Position numbers and translations under genes: made by a program
Shown: piece after piece, positions 1 through 7,639 of the stretch
How positions within the stretch are numbered: position 1 is the stretch's first letter
Layout: every line of letters begins with the position of its first letter
Notes under the pieces: generated by a model
Database searches by the model: none
Seen by the model: the letters and a program-made list of their open reading frames with translations, nothing else
What the model was told of the DNA's origin: nothing
From: Sphingosinicella microcystinivorans
GTDB taxonomy: Bacteria; Pseudomonadota; Alphaproteobacteria; Sphingomonadales; Sphingomonadaceae
Reading direction: 5' to 3'
Length of the DNA stretch: 64,000 nucleotides
Assembly: GCF_027941835.1 (NCBI RefSeq)
Contig: NZ_CP116005.1
Span: forward strand, 1,193,501-1,257,500

Positions 1-57
1 GCGCAGCGCTACCGCACCAATCCCGCCTGTCGCGCCGATCGGTTTTTCGAAGACTGA
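1..57 (+). CDS. Possible 3' end of an upstream gene (partial)
   Basis: Frame 1 is open from the left edge for 18 codons and ends with TGA at 55-57; the visible tail reads AQRYRTNPACRADRFFED. It is too short to identify and is listed only because the frame is open and ends cleanly just before a gene-poor stretch. It could be chance. Confidence 0.2.
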   Translation, partial: AQRYRTNPACRADRFFED

Positions 58-360
58 ACCAGGCTCAGAAAGCAGCAGGAGAATGCGAAGTTCTGGGCGA
101 GGAGCACAAGCACAGATCAACGTAGGCATGGCCGGGCTCGCGCGCAGCCTCGAACGCGATACACAGATAGAATCGTTCCTCCACCCGCGTGCACGTGAGC
201 TCGGACTCTTCCTGCCATTCGAAGCAAACTGTCCCGTGAGCTATCACACTGGTTCGGGCTCGGCCGGTGGTGAGAGCTCGGGCGACAGCTTTACCGACAA
301 GCCAGATTCCACGGTGGTGCTAAGGCGATGAGACGGTATGGGCGACGCTTGGGTCTGCCT
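58..360. other. Gene-poor stretch, no supported feature
   Basis: About 300 bases before the 3' end of the first NTF2-like gene. Short open frames exist on both strands (for example 83-331 on the plus strand), but none has a convincing ribosome binding site or a recognisable protein. No terminator with a T-run and no tRNA-like fold was seen. Confidence 0.4.
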
Positions 361-759
361 TCAGACGAGCACATTCTTCCCGCTCATGTAGACATATACT
401 TCCTGGAACTTGCCGTCGCGTACACGCCAGAAGTTCGTGTTGAAAAGCTGCGTCACCTCACCATCATGCCCAGTCAAGAGAGCTTCAAAACTGGCACTGA
501 TACGACCGTTCGCAGAATCCACAGTGCACACGAAATCCTTATGCACGATTTCCTTATAGGATCGGAAAAAGTCCTCGAACATTCTCTTGATATCGGCTTT
601 GCCCGCATGGCGGGTAAAGCTGGTCTGGACGGTGAATAATGCTTCGTCGTGAAAACAGGCAAGCGTGCCGTCGAGGTTCTTCGCATCGACACTGGCGAAA
701 TACTTTTGCGTCGCGAGCTGGATCAATCCATCACGGTCGAGCGTGGGCTGATACTGCAT
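361..759 (-). CDS. NTF2-like (SnoaL-type) protein 1
   Basis: A 132-residue protein filling a single NTF2-like cone-shaped fold. It opens with a helical part (QKYFASVDAKNLDGTLACF), has a central helix (IKRMFEDFFRSYKEI) and ends in beta-strands (FQEVYVYMSGKNVLV). It is clearly a paralogue of the next gene upstream, sharing the KYF-x-x-VD-x-KNL start and the VYVYMSG end. Such proteins are either small isomerases, dehydratases or cyclases, or ligand-binding subunits; the substrate is unknown. ATG at 759 overlaps the upstream stop by one base (TGATG) behind a GGGAGA ribosome site, so it is translationally coupled. Last gene of the racemase operon. Confidence 0.8.
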   Translation of the reverse strand: MQYQPTLDRDGLIQLATQKYFASVDAKNLDGTLACFHDEALFTVQTSFTRHAGKADIKRMFEDFFRSYKEIVHKDFVCTVDSANGRISASFEALLTGHDGEVTQLFNTNFWRVRDGKFQEVYVYMSGKNVLV

Positions 760-1196
760 CAGATATCTCCCTTCTTCAGAAGATTGTCACCGCTCATATA
801 GACATAGACGCGATGGAAGAGCCGGTCCTTGAGATAGAAGCGGTTGGCGTTCTCGTACCGCAACTCGCTTCCTCCATTGGGCGTGATGAGCACGGTGAAC
901 TGCGCGTTCACGGCATTGGCCTGTGGATCGGCGGTAATCACGAAATTGCCATGCCAGATATCGGAGAAATCGGCGAAGAGCTTGCGAAACATCGCCGCCA
1001 CACCCTCATCACGGCCGCGATGCACGGTGTTGCTCGTCACCTCGGTCAGCACCGCGTCTTCGGTGAAGCAATTCAGGATCTGGGCGAGATTCTTGTTGTC
1101 GACACCATCGAAATAGCGCTTCGTGACAATGTCGACATAAAAGGGATAGGGTAAGGGCTTGGCACATGGGCCCGCTTCAGTCCAGTTTCCAGACAT
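759..1196 (-). CDS. NTF2-like (SnoaL-type) protein 2
   Basis: A 145-residue NTF2-like protein when started at the ATG at 1196, which overlaps the upstream racemase stop as TGATG. The open frame continues back to a TTG at 1205, but the coupled ATG with GGAAAGG about nine bases before it is preferred. Key stretches are RYFDGVDNKNLAQILNCF and RVYVYMSGDNLL, matching its downstream paralogue. The pair probably arose by tandem duplication and may form a heteromer or act on related intermediates. No catalytic residues can be assigned with confidence. It belongs to the accessory catabolic block and presumably shares its promoter with the racemase gene. Confidence 0.8.
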   Translation of the reverse strand: MSGNWTEAGPCAKPLPYPFYVDIVTKRYFDGVDNKNLAQILNCFTEDAVLTEVTSNTVHRGRDEGVAAMFRKLFADFSDIWHGNFVITADPQANAVNAQFTVLITPNGGSELRYENANRFYLKDRLFHRVYVYMSGDNLLKKGDI

Positions 1197-1939
1197 CAGA
1201 ACCAACCTTTCCGGATTTCGGCATCCTTTGGGACTTCGGGACAGGGATAAGCACGCTTGGAATGGCTCAGCCCTAACTCGATCAGGGTTTCGAGTTGTTT
1301 GTATGCAACGAGACCGGGATTGATCACCGGCACCGGCAATTCGCTGGCAAGATAGTTGGCGGACTGGTGCATCGTGGTGCTGCCCAGCACGATCACGTCG
1401 GCGCCATCTTCCTCGATCGCACGCATCGCTTCCTCCTTGAGCCTGGCAAAGATCACCTCTTCCTTGCCAGCCAGCAGTTCGCTCAGATCCGGTCGCGTGT
1501 TGATCGACCGCACCGAAGCGAGGCGATCGTCGATGCCATATTCCCTGATCGTCTTTTCATAGAGCGGGAACCATTGAGGCCACATGGTGAGCACGGTGAA
1601 CTGCTTGCCCAGCATCATCGCAGCGCAGAAAGCCGCCTCGCCCGGCCCCACGACGGGAATCGACAGGCGGGAGCGCAACGCTCGAAGACCAGAATCGCTC
1701 ACTGTATCGATCAACACGCCCGCATAGCCCTCGCCCTCGGCGCTGACACCAGTCTGGAACACCGTCCAGTCCATGAGAAGCATGTCGTGGTAGCTGTCGC
1801 CAAGCGCCGCCCCCCAGGGCACCGCCACAAATTCGGGTACGAAACCTGAGCGTATCACAGATGGGGGCAATTGCGACGCACGGTTGGCGACGCCGGCGGC
1901 ATCCATCGGAATCGGCACGATGACTTTTATACGTTTCAT
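1196..1939 (-). CDS. Asp/Glu/hydantoin racemase-superfamily protein lacking both catalytic cysteines
   Basis: A 247-residue protein with the two-lobed Asp/Glu racemase fold. The first catalytic region reads IDTVSDSGL, so the usual first cysteine is Thr79; the second reads VLGSTTM, so the usual second cysteine is Ser187. The remaining family features are present, such as IPVVGPGEAAF near residues 94-104. A two-base racemase as in hydantoin or allantoin racemases therefore looks unlikely; isomerase, decarboxylase or binding roles are possible. First gene of a three-gene coupled operon with two NTF2-like proteins, transcribed away from the GntR gene. A TTGTATACAA palindrome at 1973-1982 lies 34 bases upstream of its start. 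Confidence 0.8.
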   Translation of the reverse strand: MKRIKVIVPIPMDAAGVANRASQLPPSVIRSGFVPEFVAVPWGAALGDSYHDMLLMDWTVFQTGVSAEGEGYAGVLIDTVSDSGLRALRSRLSIPVVGPGEAAFCAAMMLGKQFTVLTMWPQWFPLYEKTIREYGIDDRLASVRSINTRPDLSELLAGKEEVIFARLKEEAMRAIEEDGADVIVLGSTTMHQSANYLASELPVPVINPGLVAYKQLETLIELGLSHSKRAYPCPEVPKDAEIRKGWF

Positions 1940-1972
1940 GCTACTGCCCTTCGCTGACCAAATGCAGAATTA

Positions 1973-1982
1973 TTGTATACAA
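1973..1982. promoter_or_regulatory. Candidate GntR operator (TTGTATACAA), site 1
   Basis: Perfect 10-bp palindrome in the 119-bp divergent region between the racemase operon (minus) and the GntR gene (plus). The same TGTATAC core occurs in all main intergenic regions of the block. It is placed to control both the regulator itself and the racemase operon. Confidence 0.6.
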
Positions 1983-2058
1983 AATATCTGGTCAAGTGCG
2001 AAAATAGGCTTATAAAGGAAATAAGAGCCGACAAAAATGAGTACAAAGGAGCTCAACC

Positions 2059-2733
2059 ATGTCCAAAGCTGCCGAACATGCCTATCTTGAAATAAAGTCC
2101 CGTATTCTTTCAGGACTGTTGCAGCCGGGCGTCCAACTCCGGGAAGAAGAACTGGCAGCGCTGTGCGGGGTCAGCCGCACCCCTGTCCGCGACGCACTCA
2201 AACGGCTTGAGGCGGAGTTTTTCATACGCAGGACTGATGCCGCGCGGACCTTCGTCTGCGACTGGTCGCTAGATGACATCGACGAGATGTTCGCACTGCG
2301 CGGGATGTTGGAGGGACATGCAGCAGCGCGTTGTGCGGCGCGGATGGACCGCACCGACCTATGCGAGCTTCAGGCCATCAACGACCGGCTGGCCGAGGCG
2401 CTTAGGACACCCGGAGAGGTGTTCCAGGATTTTCTGCAACTCAATGCCCAGTTTCACAACAAGATACTCGACTCCGCAGGGTCCCATCGTCTTTCGGGTA
2501 TGCTGGGCCGCCTGATCGAACAGCCCGTCGTTCAGCAGACCGCGCGGCAATATGATCGCGCACAGCTTATCCAGAGCCAAACCGAACACGCCGAGCTTCT
2601 TGCCGCCTTTTCGCGGCGCGACGCCGAATGGGCGCGTTCGATCATGATGAGTCACATTCGGCGCGCGTTCCACGCATTCGCCGATAAATTTCAGCAAACC
2701 CGCGTTGCTGTGGCCAACCAAACCCGTCCCTGA
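2059..2733 (+). CDS. GntR-family transcriptional regulator, FCD (FadR) subgroup
   Basis: A 224-residue regulator. The N-terminal winged helix-turn-helix covers roughly residues 8-70, with the typical PGVQLREEELAALCGVSRTP stretch, and is followed by an all-helical FCD ligand domain (about 80-210) carrying candidate metal or ligand residues in FLQLNAQFHNKIL and the late TEHAELL and SHIRRAF histidines. FCD proteins usually repress catabolic genes until a carboxylate inducer binds. It sits divergent from the racemase operon, directly upstream of the metallo-beta-lactamase and TauE genes, and is the only regulator in the block, so it is the likely reader of the GTATAC palindromes. The ATG at 2059 is preceded by AAAGGAG. 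Confidence 0.9.
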   Translation: MSKAAEHAYLEIKSRILSGLLQPGVQLREEELAALCGVSRTPVRDALKRLEAEFFIRRTDAARTFVCDWSLDDIDEMFALRGMLEGHAAARCAARMDRTDLCELQAINDRLAEALRTPGEVFQDFLQLNAQFHNKILDSAGSHRLSGMLGRLIEQPVVQQTARQYDRAQLIQSQTEHAELLAAFSRRDAEWARSIMMSHIRRAFHAFADKFQQTRVAVANQTRP

Positions 2734-2740
2734 GGCATTG

Positions 2741-3658
2741 ATGGTCGACTCATCTCTTTTGAACGCCAGAGCAATCATCGAGTCCGGCCGGGCGGCGCCC
2801 GCACTTGTCCGCACCTTTTTCGACAAGGATACGTTCACCGCCACTCATCTCCTCTGGGACCCGGCCACATACCGGGCGGCAGTGATCGACAGCGTACTCG
2901 ATTTCGACCCCGCCTCCGGCCGCACCGCAACACGCTCTGCCGACGCGGTTATCGCCTGTGTCGCCGAAGAAGACCTCACCGTCGACTGGCACCTGGAAAC
3001 CCATGTCCATGCCGATCATCTTTCGGCTGCGCCCTACCTCAAGGAACGGCTGGGCGGCACGATCGCTATCGGCAAGGATATCGTCACTGTCCAGCGCACG
3101 TTCGGCAAGGTGTTCAACGAGGACACCCGTTTCGCTTACGACGGATCACAGTTCGACCACTTATTCGGCAATGGCGACCGCTTCCGGATTGGGTCGATCG
3201 AGGCAATCGCGCTTCACGTTCCCGGCCACACGCCGGCAGACATGGCGTATGTGATCGGCGATGCAACTTTCGTGGGTGATACGCTGTTCATGCCCGATTA
3301 TGGGACCGCGCGCACCGATTTCCCCGGCGGCAGTGCGCGCCAGCTCTACCGCTCAATTCGGCGCCTGCTCTCGCTGCCCGATGAGACGCGGCTTTTCCTC
3401 TGCCATGACTATAAGGCGGCGGGTCGCGACAACTTCGCCTGGGAGACCACGGTCGCCGCCGAGCGGACGGGAAATATCCATGTCCGCGACGGAACGACCG
3501 AGGACACCTTCGTCACGATGCGCGAAGCACGGGATGCGGCGCTCGGGATGCCCCGCCTGATACTTCCCTCCATCCAAGTCAACATGCGAGCCGGGCGGTT
3601 GCCCGAGCCCGAGGGCAATGGCGTGCACTATCTCAAGCTGCCGATCAACATGTTCTAG
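2741..3658 (+). CDS. Metallo-beta-lactamase-fold protein, persulfide dioxygenase (ETHE1/Blh) type
   Basis: A 305-residue protein starting at ATG 2741, eight bases after the GntR stop; the open frame runs further back into gntR but that part is not family-like. The metal motif THVHADHL is at residues 87-94, followed by VPGHTP, VGDTLF and LFLCHDY ligands. The PDYGTARTDFPGG stretch is typical of persulfide dioxygenases and Blh proteins rather than glyoxalase II or lactonases. Such enzymes oxidise glutathione persulfide to sulfite using one Fe(II). Its neighbour is a TauE/SafE exporter and a DUF442 protein (the usual N-terminal half of Blh) is encoded in the same block, which supports a sulfur-detoxification role. 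Confidence 0.85.
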   Translation: MVDSSLLNARAIIESGRAAPALVRTFFDKDTFTATHLLWDPATYRAAVIDSVLDFDPASGRTATRSADAVIACVAEEDLTVDWHLETHVHADHLSAAPYLKERLGGTIAIGKDIVTVQRTFGKVFNEDTRFAYDGSQFDHLFGNGDRFRIGSIEAIALHVPGHTPADMAYVIGDATFVGDTLFMPDYGTARTDFPGGSARQLYRSIRRLLSLPDETRLFLCHDYKAAGRDNFAWETTVAAERTGNIHVRDGTTEDTFVTMREARDAALGMPRLILPSIQVNMRAGRLPEPEGNGVHYLKLPINMF

Positions 3659-3661
3659 GCA

Positions 3662-4444
3662 ATGATGCTCGAACCTCTCCAGTATGCGCTTGGCGCCGTC
3701 TCGGGCTCGTTGGTAGGCTTCATCCTAGGGCTGATCGGGGGTGGGGGCTCGATCCTCGCAGTACCGCTGATGGTCTATCTGGTGGGTGTTCCCAATCCGC
3801 ATATCGCGATCGGTACAAGTGCGCTCGCGGTCGCGGTCAACGCCGGTATCAACCTTATCGCTCACGCGCGCACGCGCGCCGTCAAATGGCAGTGCGCGAG
3901 CATCTACGCCGCGGCAGGCATGATTGGCGCCTATTTCGGGTCGAGTGCAGGCAAGGTTTTCGACGGGCATCGCCTGCTCTTCCTGTTCGCGCTGCTGATG
4001 ATCGCGGTGGGCGTGTTGATGCTGCGAAAGCGTAGCGACTCCGGCAATCCCGATGTGGAATGCCAACGCCATAATGCTCCCAAGGTAATCGTTTATGGTA
4101 GTATGACCGGCTTGTTTTCTGGCTTTTTCGGTATTGGCGGCGGCTTCTTGATCGTACCCGGGCTGATAGCCGCGACAGGGATGCCGATGATCAACGCGAT
4201 CGGATCTTCGTTGGTCGCGGTGACCGTGTTCGGGTTCACCACCGCGATCAATTATGCCGCGTCCGGCCTCGTCGACTGGCCGCTCGCCGTTGTCTTCATC
4301 GCTGGCGGCATCGCCGGCGGCATTGCAGGCATCTTCGCGTCACGCAGGCTTTACACTCGAAAAGGCGCGCTCAATCTCGTATTCAGCGGCATGATCTTCA
4401 TGGTGGCAGCCTATATCATCTTCGACTTCATCACAAAGCCCTGA
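3662..4444 (+). CDS. TauE/SafE-family sulfite or organosulfur exporter
   Basis: A 260-residue membrane protein with about eight hydrophobic segments arranged as two homologous halves; each half begins with a glycine-rich segment (GFILGLIGGGGSILAVP and GLFSGFFGIGGGFLIVP), the TauE signature. Start is ATG 3662, two bases after the upstream stop (a second ATG follows at 3665). Members export sulfite, sulfoacetate or related anions. Paired with a persulfide dioxygenase it would remove the sulfite produced. Its 3' end overlaps the convergent amidohydrolase gene by 14 bases. Confidence 0.85.
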   Translation: MMLEPLQYALGAVSGSLVGFILGLIGGGGSILAVPLMVYLVGVPNPHIAIGTSALAVAVNAGINLIAHARTRAVKWQCASIYAAAGMIGAYFGSSAGKVFDGHRLLFLFALLMIAVGVLMLRKRSDSGNPDVECQRHNAPKVIVYGSMTGLFSGFFGIGGGFLIVPGLIAATGMPMINAIGSSLVAVTVFGFTTAINYAASGLVDWPLAVVFIAGGIAGGIAGIFASRRLYTRKGALNLVFSGMIFMVAAYIIFDFITKP

Positions 4445-5081
4445 TCGCCGCGATCTTGTCCAGCAGCAGCGCCGAGGAGACGACATCGGCATATTTCTGG
4501 TCGAGATCGAAAAGATTCTGGCGATGGACGACCGGATCGCGATCGGCCGAGGCATCGTCTGCCACCAGTGCGCGAAAACCGTAACACAGCGCATCGAGTG
4601 CGGACGCGCGCACGCAGCCCGACGTGGAAAAGCCAGTGACGACGCAAGTATCGCACCTCAGCGCGTGCAGCGTCGAGGCGAGGCTCGTGCCGAAAAACGC
4701 ACTGGGATATTGCTTGGTAATCACCAGATCGCCGCGAAACGGTGTCAGCCGAGGATCGAAGTCGCCGAGCGGGTTTCCCTCGTCAAAACAGGCGAGCGCG
4801 CGCACGCGGCGATAGAACAGTCCCCCGTTGGTACCGCCGGGCTGGTAGAGGACGCGGGTAAAGACCACCGGCAGTTCCGCCGCACGAAAAGCATCGGCAA
4901 GCGTGATATTGACCGCGAGTGCGGCTTCTCCTGTTGTGAGGTAGAGGGGGGATTCCGGCACCAGATAGGCCCGCGCTACATCGACAATGATAAGCGCCGG
5001 GTGCTGGCCAAGGCCAAGCGTACCGCCAAAGCCCGCCCGGGCATAGTCGGCGGACAACGCTTTACCTTCCTCTACACTCAT
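4431..5081 (-). CDS. Isochorismatase-superfamily amidohydrolase, N-carbamoylsarcosine amidase-like
   Basis: A 216-residue cysteine hydrolase. The catalytic triad is visible as Asp34 (IIVDVARAY), Lys123 (VITKQYPSAFFGT) and Cys156 (TSGCVRASALDA). The YARAGFGGTLGLGQHPAL leader and the PESPLY stretch resemble N-carbamoylsarcosine amidase more than nicotinamidase or isochorismatase. Those enzymes cleave N-carbamoyl amino acids to amino acid, CO2 and ammonia, exactly the product type of an ATP-dependent N-methylhydantoinase, and a hydantoinase A/B pair lies in the same block. Its start codon abuts the stop of the CoA-transferase gene with no gap. The true substrate is an inference. Confidence 0.75.
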   Translation of the reverse strand: MSVEEGKALSADYARAGFGGTLGLGQHPALIIVDVARAYLVPESPLYLTTGEAALAVNITLADAFRAAELPVVFTRVLYQPGGTNGGLFYRRVRALACFDEGNPLGDFDPRLTPFRGDLVITKQYPSAFFGTSLASTLHALRCDTCVVTGFSTSGCVRASALDALCYGFRALVADDASADRDPVVHRQNLFDLDQKYADVVSSALLLDKIAAIRAL

Positions 5082-6272
5082 CTAGATCACGCCCTCCTCG
5101 CGCAACGCCTCCATCTCGGTGTTGCTCATACCGAGCAGGCCGCCATAGATTTCTTCATTATGTGCGCCGATCATGGGGCCCGGCCAAGCGATTTCGCCCG
5201 GCGTCTCGGACAGCTTGGGAAACACCGACTGCATCACCAGATTACTGAATTCGGGATGTGCCACCTTCACCAGCGCCTCGCGCGCTGTGAACTGCGGATC
5301 AGCCAGCATGTCGTCGGCACGATATATCTTGCCAGCGGGCACGCCCCCGGCATCGAGCAGCACGAGAAGATCGGCTGTCTTGAATCCACGCGTCCATTCG
5401 GAGATCAGCGCATCGAGTTCCTCCTGATGTTCGCCCCGCGCGGCATGGTCCGCGTAGCGTGGATCGACCGCAAGCTCCGGCCTACCCATCGTGTCAGCCA
5501 ACCGCGACCAGACCGAGTCCTGATTGGCGCCGATCAATATCTCGCCATCGGTGCAAGGATAGACATTGGACGGCGCGATCTTGGGCAGGATAGAGCCGGT
5601 GCGCTCGCGGATGAGCCCGGCCTCTGTATATTCGGGCACAGTCGATTCCATCACCGCCAGCACCGATTCATAAATGGCGGCGTCGACCACCTGTCCCTCT
5701 GCGGTGACATGACGCCGATGAAGGGCCATCAGTGCGCCAAGGCAGGCGAAGGTCGCGGCGAGCGAGTCCCCGATCGAAAGCCCGATCCGTGATGGAGGGG
5801 TGGAGGGATCGCCGGCAAGATAGCGCATCCCGCCCATCGCCTCGCCAATCGAGCCATAGCCCGCGCGGCCGGCATAGGGGCCCGTCTGACCAAAGCCCGA
5901 CACACGCACCATGATCAGGCCCTTGTTGATCGCGCGGAGCTCCTCGTAGCTGAGATTCCATTTCTCAAGGGTGCCAGGCCGGAAATTCTCAAGCAGGAAA
6001 TCGGCATTCTTCAGGAGGCGACGGACGATATCCTGACCTTTGGCAGAGCGCAGGTTGAGCGTGATGCATTTCTTGTTGCGACCCACAACCGGAAACCAGA
6101 CAGGCTTGCCCTGTCCCCACTGACGCATCGGATCGCCCTGACCCGGCAATTCGATCTTGATCACCTCGGCGCCATGATCGGCCATGAGCTGGCCACAGAA
6201 AGGACCAGCGATAAGCTGTCCCATTTCGATCATCCGAAGTCCAACAAGGGCTCCGTGCCTATTTTCAGCCAT
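5082..6272 (-). CDS. Class III CoA-transferase (CaiB/BaiF family)
   Basis: A 396-residue protein with the family's interlocked-ring fold. Near the start MIEMGQLIAGPFCGQLMADHG and VIKIE are typical, and the catalytic aspartate is Asp169 in LSIGDSLAATFA. The mid-region NLRSAKGQDIVRRLLKNADF and ENFRPGTLEKW are also characteristic. It moves CoA between carboxylic acids, so an acid intermediate of the pathway is probably activated as a thioester; alpha-methylacyl-CoA racemase is the other activity in the family. ATG at 6272 is preceded by AGAGGAGAG. A 99-base gap separates it from the upstream DUF442 gene; downstream it is fused head to tail with the amidohydrolase gene without spacing. Confidence 0.88.
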   Translation of the reverse strand: MAENRHGALVGLRMIEMGQLIAGPFCGQLMADHGAEVIKIELPGQGDPMRQWGQGKPVWFPVVGRNKKCITLNLRSAKGQDIVRRLLKNADFLLENFRPGTLEKWNLSYEELRAINKGLIMVRVSGFGQTGPYAGRAGYGSIGEAMGGMRYLAGDPSTPPSRIGLSIGDSLAATFACLGALMALHRRHVTAEGQVVDAAIYESVLAVMESTVPEYTEAGLIRERTGSILPKIAPSNVYPCTDGEILIGANQDSVWSRLADTMGRPELAVDPRYADHAARGEHQEELDALISEWTRGFKTADLLVLLDAGGVPAGKIYRADDMLADPQFTAREALVKVAHPEFSNLVMQSVFPKLSETPGEIAWPGPMIGAHNEEIYGGLLGMSNTEMEALREEGVI

Positions 6273-6371
6273 TGTCTCTCCTCTGTTTGGAAGACAGCTG
6301 AGCGCCCGCCCGATTCGTCCTGTGCATAATCGGGGTGAAGGAAGAGCCGCTCATGTGAAGCCCCCGCGTCT

Positions 6372-6791
6372 CTAAACGAACCCCAAGCCGCTCATCTTGC
6401 TCAGATCGATCTTCGCCCGGCTCACCGCCTCGATCGCATCGGCGCGATCTTCGGGTTCGGCAGCGAGCACCCACATCGCCGCAGCGCGCATTCCCGAACG
6501 GCAGAAAGCAAGCACCTTGCCCCCACCCGCTCGGCCCAGCGCCTCGCGAAAGGCGTCAACCGACGGTTCGGTCCATTTCCCCGCAACAACCGGGATATGG
6601 ATATAGTCTATCCCGTGTACGGCCAGCGCCTGGCCGACCGAAGCGCTTCCAGGCTGACCTTCCTCCTCTCCGTCCGGGCGGTTGTTGATAACGAGTGTAA
6701 AGCCCTGTGCGGCGATCCCGGGGAGGTGATCGGGCAGGAGCTGGCCACACACCGTAAAGCTGGGCGCGATCTCGACGAGCTGGGGCGACAT
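6372..6791 (-). CDS. DUF442 phosphatase-like protein (stand-alone Blh N-terminal domain)
   Basis: A 139-residue protein with a dual-specificity-phosphatase-like fold; the P-loop reads CRSGMR at residues 97-102, matching the CRTGTR-type loop of TIGR01244/DUF442 proteins. In many bacteria this domain is fused to the N-terminus of a persulfide-dioxygenase (Blh); here it stands alone about 2 kb from such a gene and in another operon. It may have rhodanese-like sulfurtransferase or phosphatase activity. The ATG at 6791 with an AGAGAG ribosome site is preferred to the TTG at 6815 that overlaps the upstream stop. Confidence 0.75.
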   Translation of the reverse strand: MSPQLVEIAPSFTVCGQLLPDHLPGIAAQGFTLVINNRPDGEEEGQPGSASVGQALAVHGIDYIHIPVVAGKWTEPSVDAFREALGRAGGGKVLAFCRSGMRAAAMWVLAAEPEDRADAIEAVSRAKIDLSKMSGLGFV

Positions 6792-6811
6792 GTTCTCTCT
6801 GTTCCCGGAGC

Positions 6812-7618
6812 TCAACCGATCGGGTGACGCGCCATCCAGTCGGTGAGCACGTCGACTGTCTCCTGCGGCTTCTCGATCATGTAGAATGTACCGCCGCAGC
6901 CTGCGATAAGCGCTGTTTCAACATCGCCCGCGATCCCCTGCTCGACCTGTCGGATCGCATGTTGGTTGGCCTCGTTACCGGCCACGCCGACATCGCCCAT
7001 CAGAAGTAGCGTCGGACAACTGATCTTGGGAAGATCGGAGCTGCGGTCGCTGACCTTCATCCCAGCCCACAGGGCGCGAAACGCCTCCGGATCGAGATTG
7101 GCGCACAGCGTAGAGGATTCCCACTCTCCCATTTCCTTGGTCATGTGAGGTGAACTGAAGCGCTCGACGATGATCTTTGACCAGAATTCCAGGGAATCGA
7201 ACGCATAGGAGAGTTCGACGCCAGCATCAAAAACGTGCTTGATCGTGCGTTTCGGGCTGTACCAAGGGAAAAGGATGAGGCTCGCTGTGCGGTCCGGATA
7301 GTCCGCCGCGAACTTGACGGCGATATGGCTGCACGCGCAACCCCAGATATGTGCCTTTTCAACCCCGGCATCATCCATGATCGCCAGCAGGTCGGCCGCC
7401 TGGTCGGCATAGTCGGCATAGTGCACTTCGGGCAAGGGGCGCGACTTGCCTACCCCCCGGAAATCCCAGTTCAGCACTGATGCCTTTTCCTTGAGGAGCG
7501 GGGTCACATAATCGAACTGGTTGGACACAAGCCCGATCCCACCGATGCAGGCGATGGTGTCACCGCTGCCTTCAACTTCGTACCAGAGCTTCGCCCCATT
7601 TGCCTCTACGATCGGCAT
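6812..7618 (-). CDS. Alpha/beta-hydrolase-fold protein 1, catalytic triad absent
   Basis: A 268-residue protein that follows the alpha/beta-hydrolase layout: oxyanion-type turn (CIGGIGLVSNQFDYV), DFRGVGKS turn, nucleophile elbow after a strand (HIWGCACSHIA) and a C-terminal cap and helix. At the nucleophile position, however, Ala95 replaces serine, Gly211 stands where the acid is expected (MGDVGV), and Gly243 stands where the histidine is expected (GCGGTFYMIE). The paralogue at 10164-10970 has the same losses. It is therefore not an ordinary serine hydrolase; Cys96, Ser97 or a non-covalent mechanism are alternatives. It lies between the TonB receptor gene and the DUF442 gene, 21 and 20 bases away. 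Confidence 0.82.
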   Translation of the reverse strand: MPIVEANGAKLWYEVEGSGDTIACIGGIGLVSNQFDYVTPLLKEKASVLNWDFRGVGKSRPLPEVHYADYADQAADLLAIMDDAGVEKAHIWGCACSHIAVKFAADYPDRTASLILFPWYSPKRTIKHVFDAGVELSYAFDSLEFWSKIIVERFSSPHMTKEMGEWESSTLCANLDPEAFRALWAGMKVSDRSSDLPKISCPTLLLMGDVGVAGNEANQHAIRQVEQGIAGDVETALIAGCGGTFYMIEKPQETVDVLTDWMARHPIG

Positions 7619-7639
7619 ATTCTATCTCCTGAAACCAGA

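Noticed and set aside
83-331. Possible 82-residue gene at the left edge
   Set aside because: No ribosome site, no family-like composition, and an equally long frame runs on the other strand.
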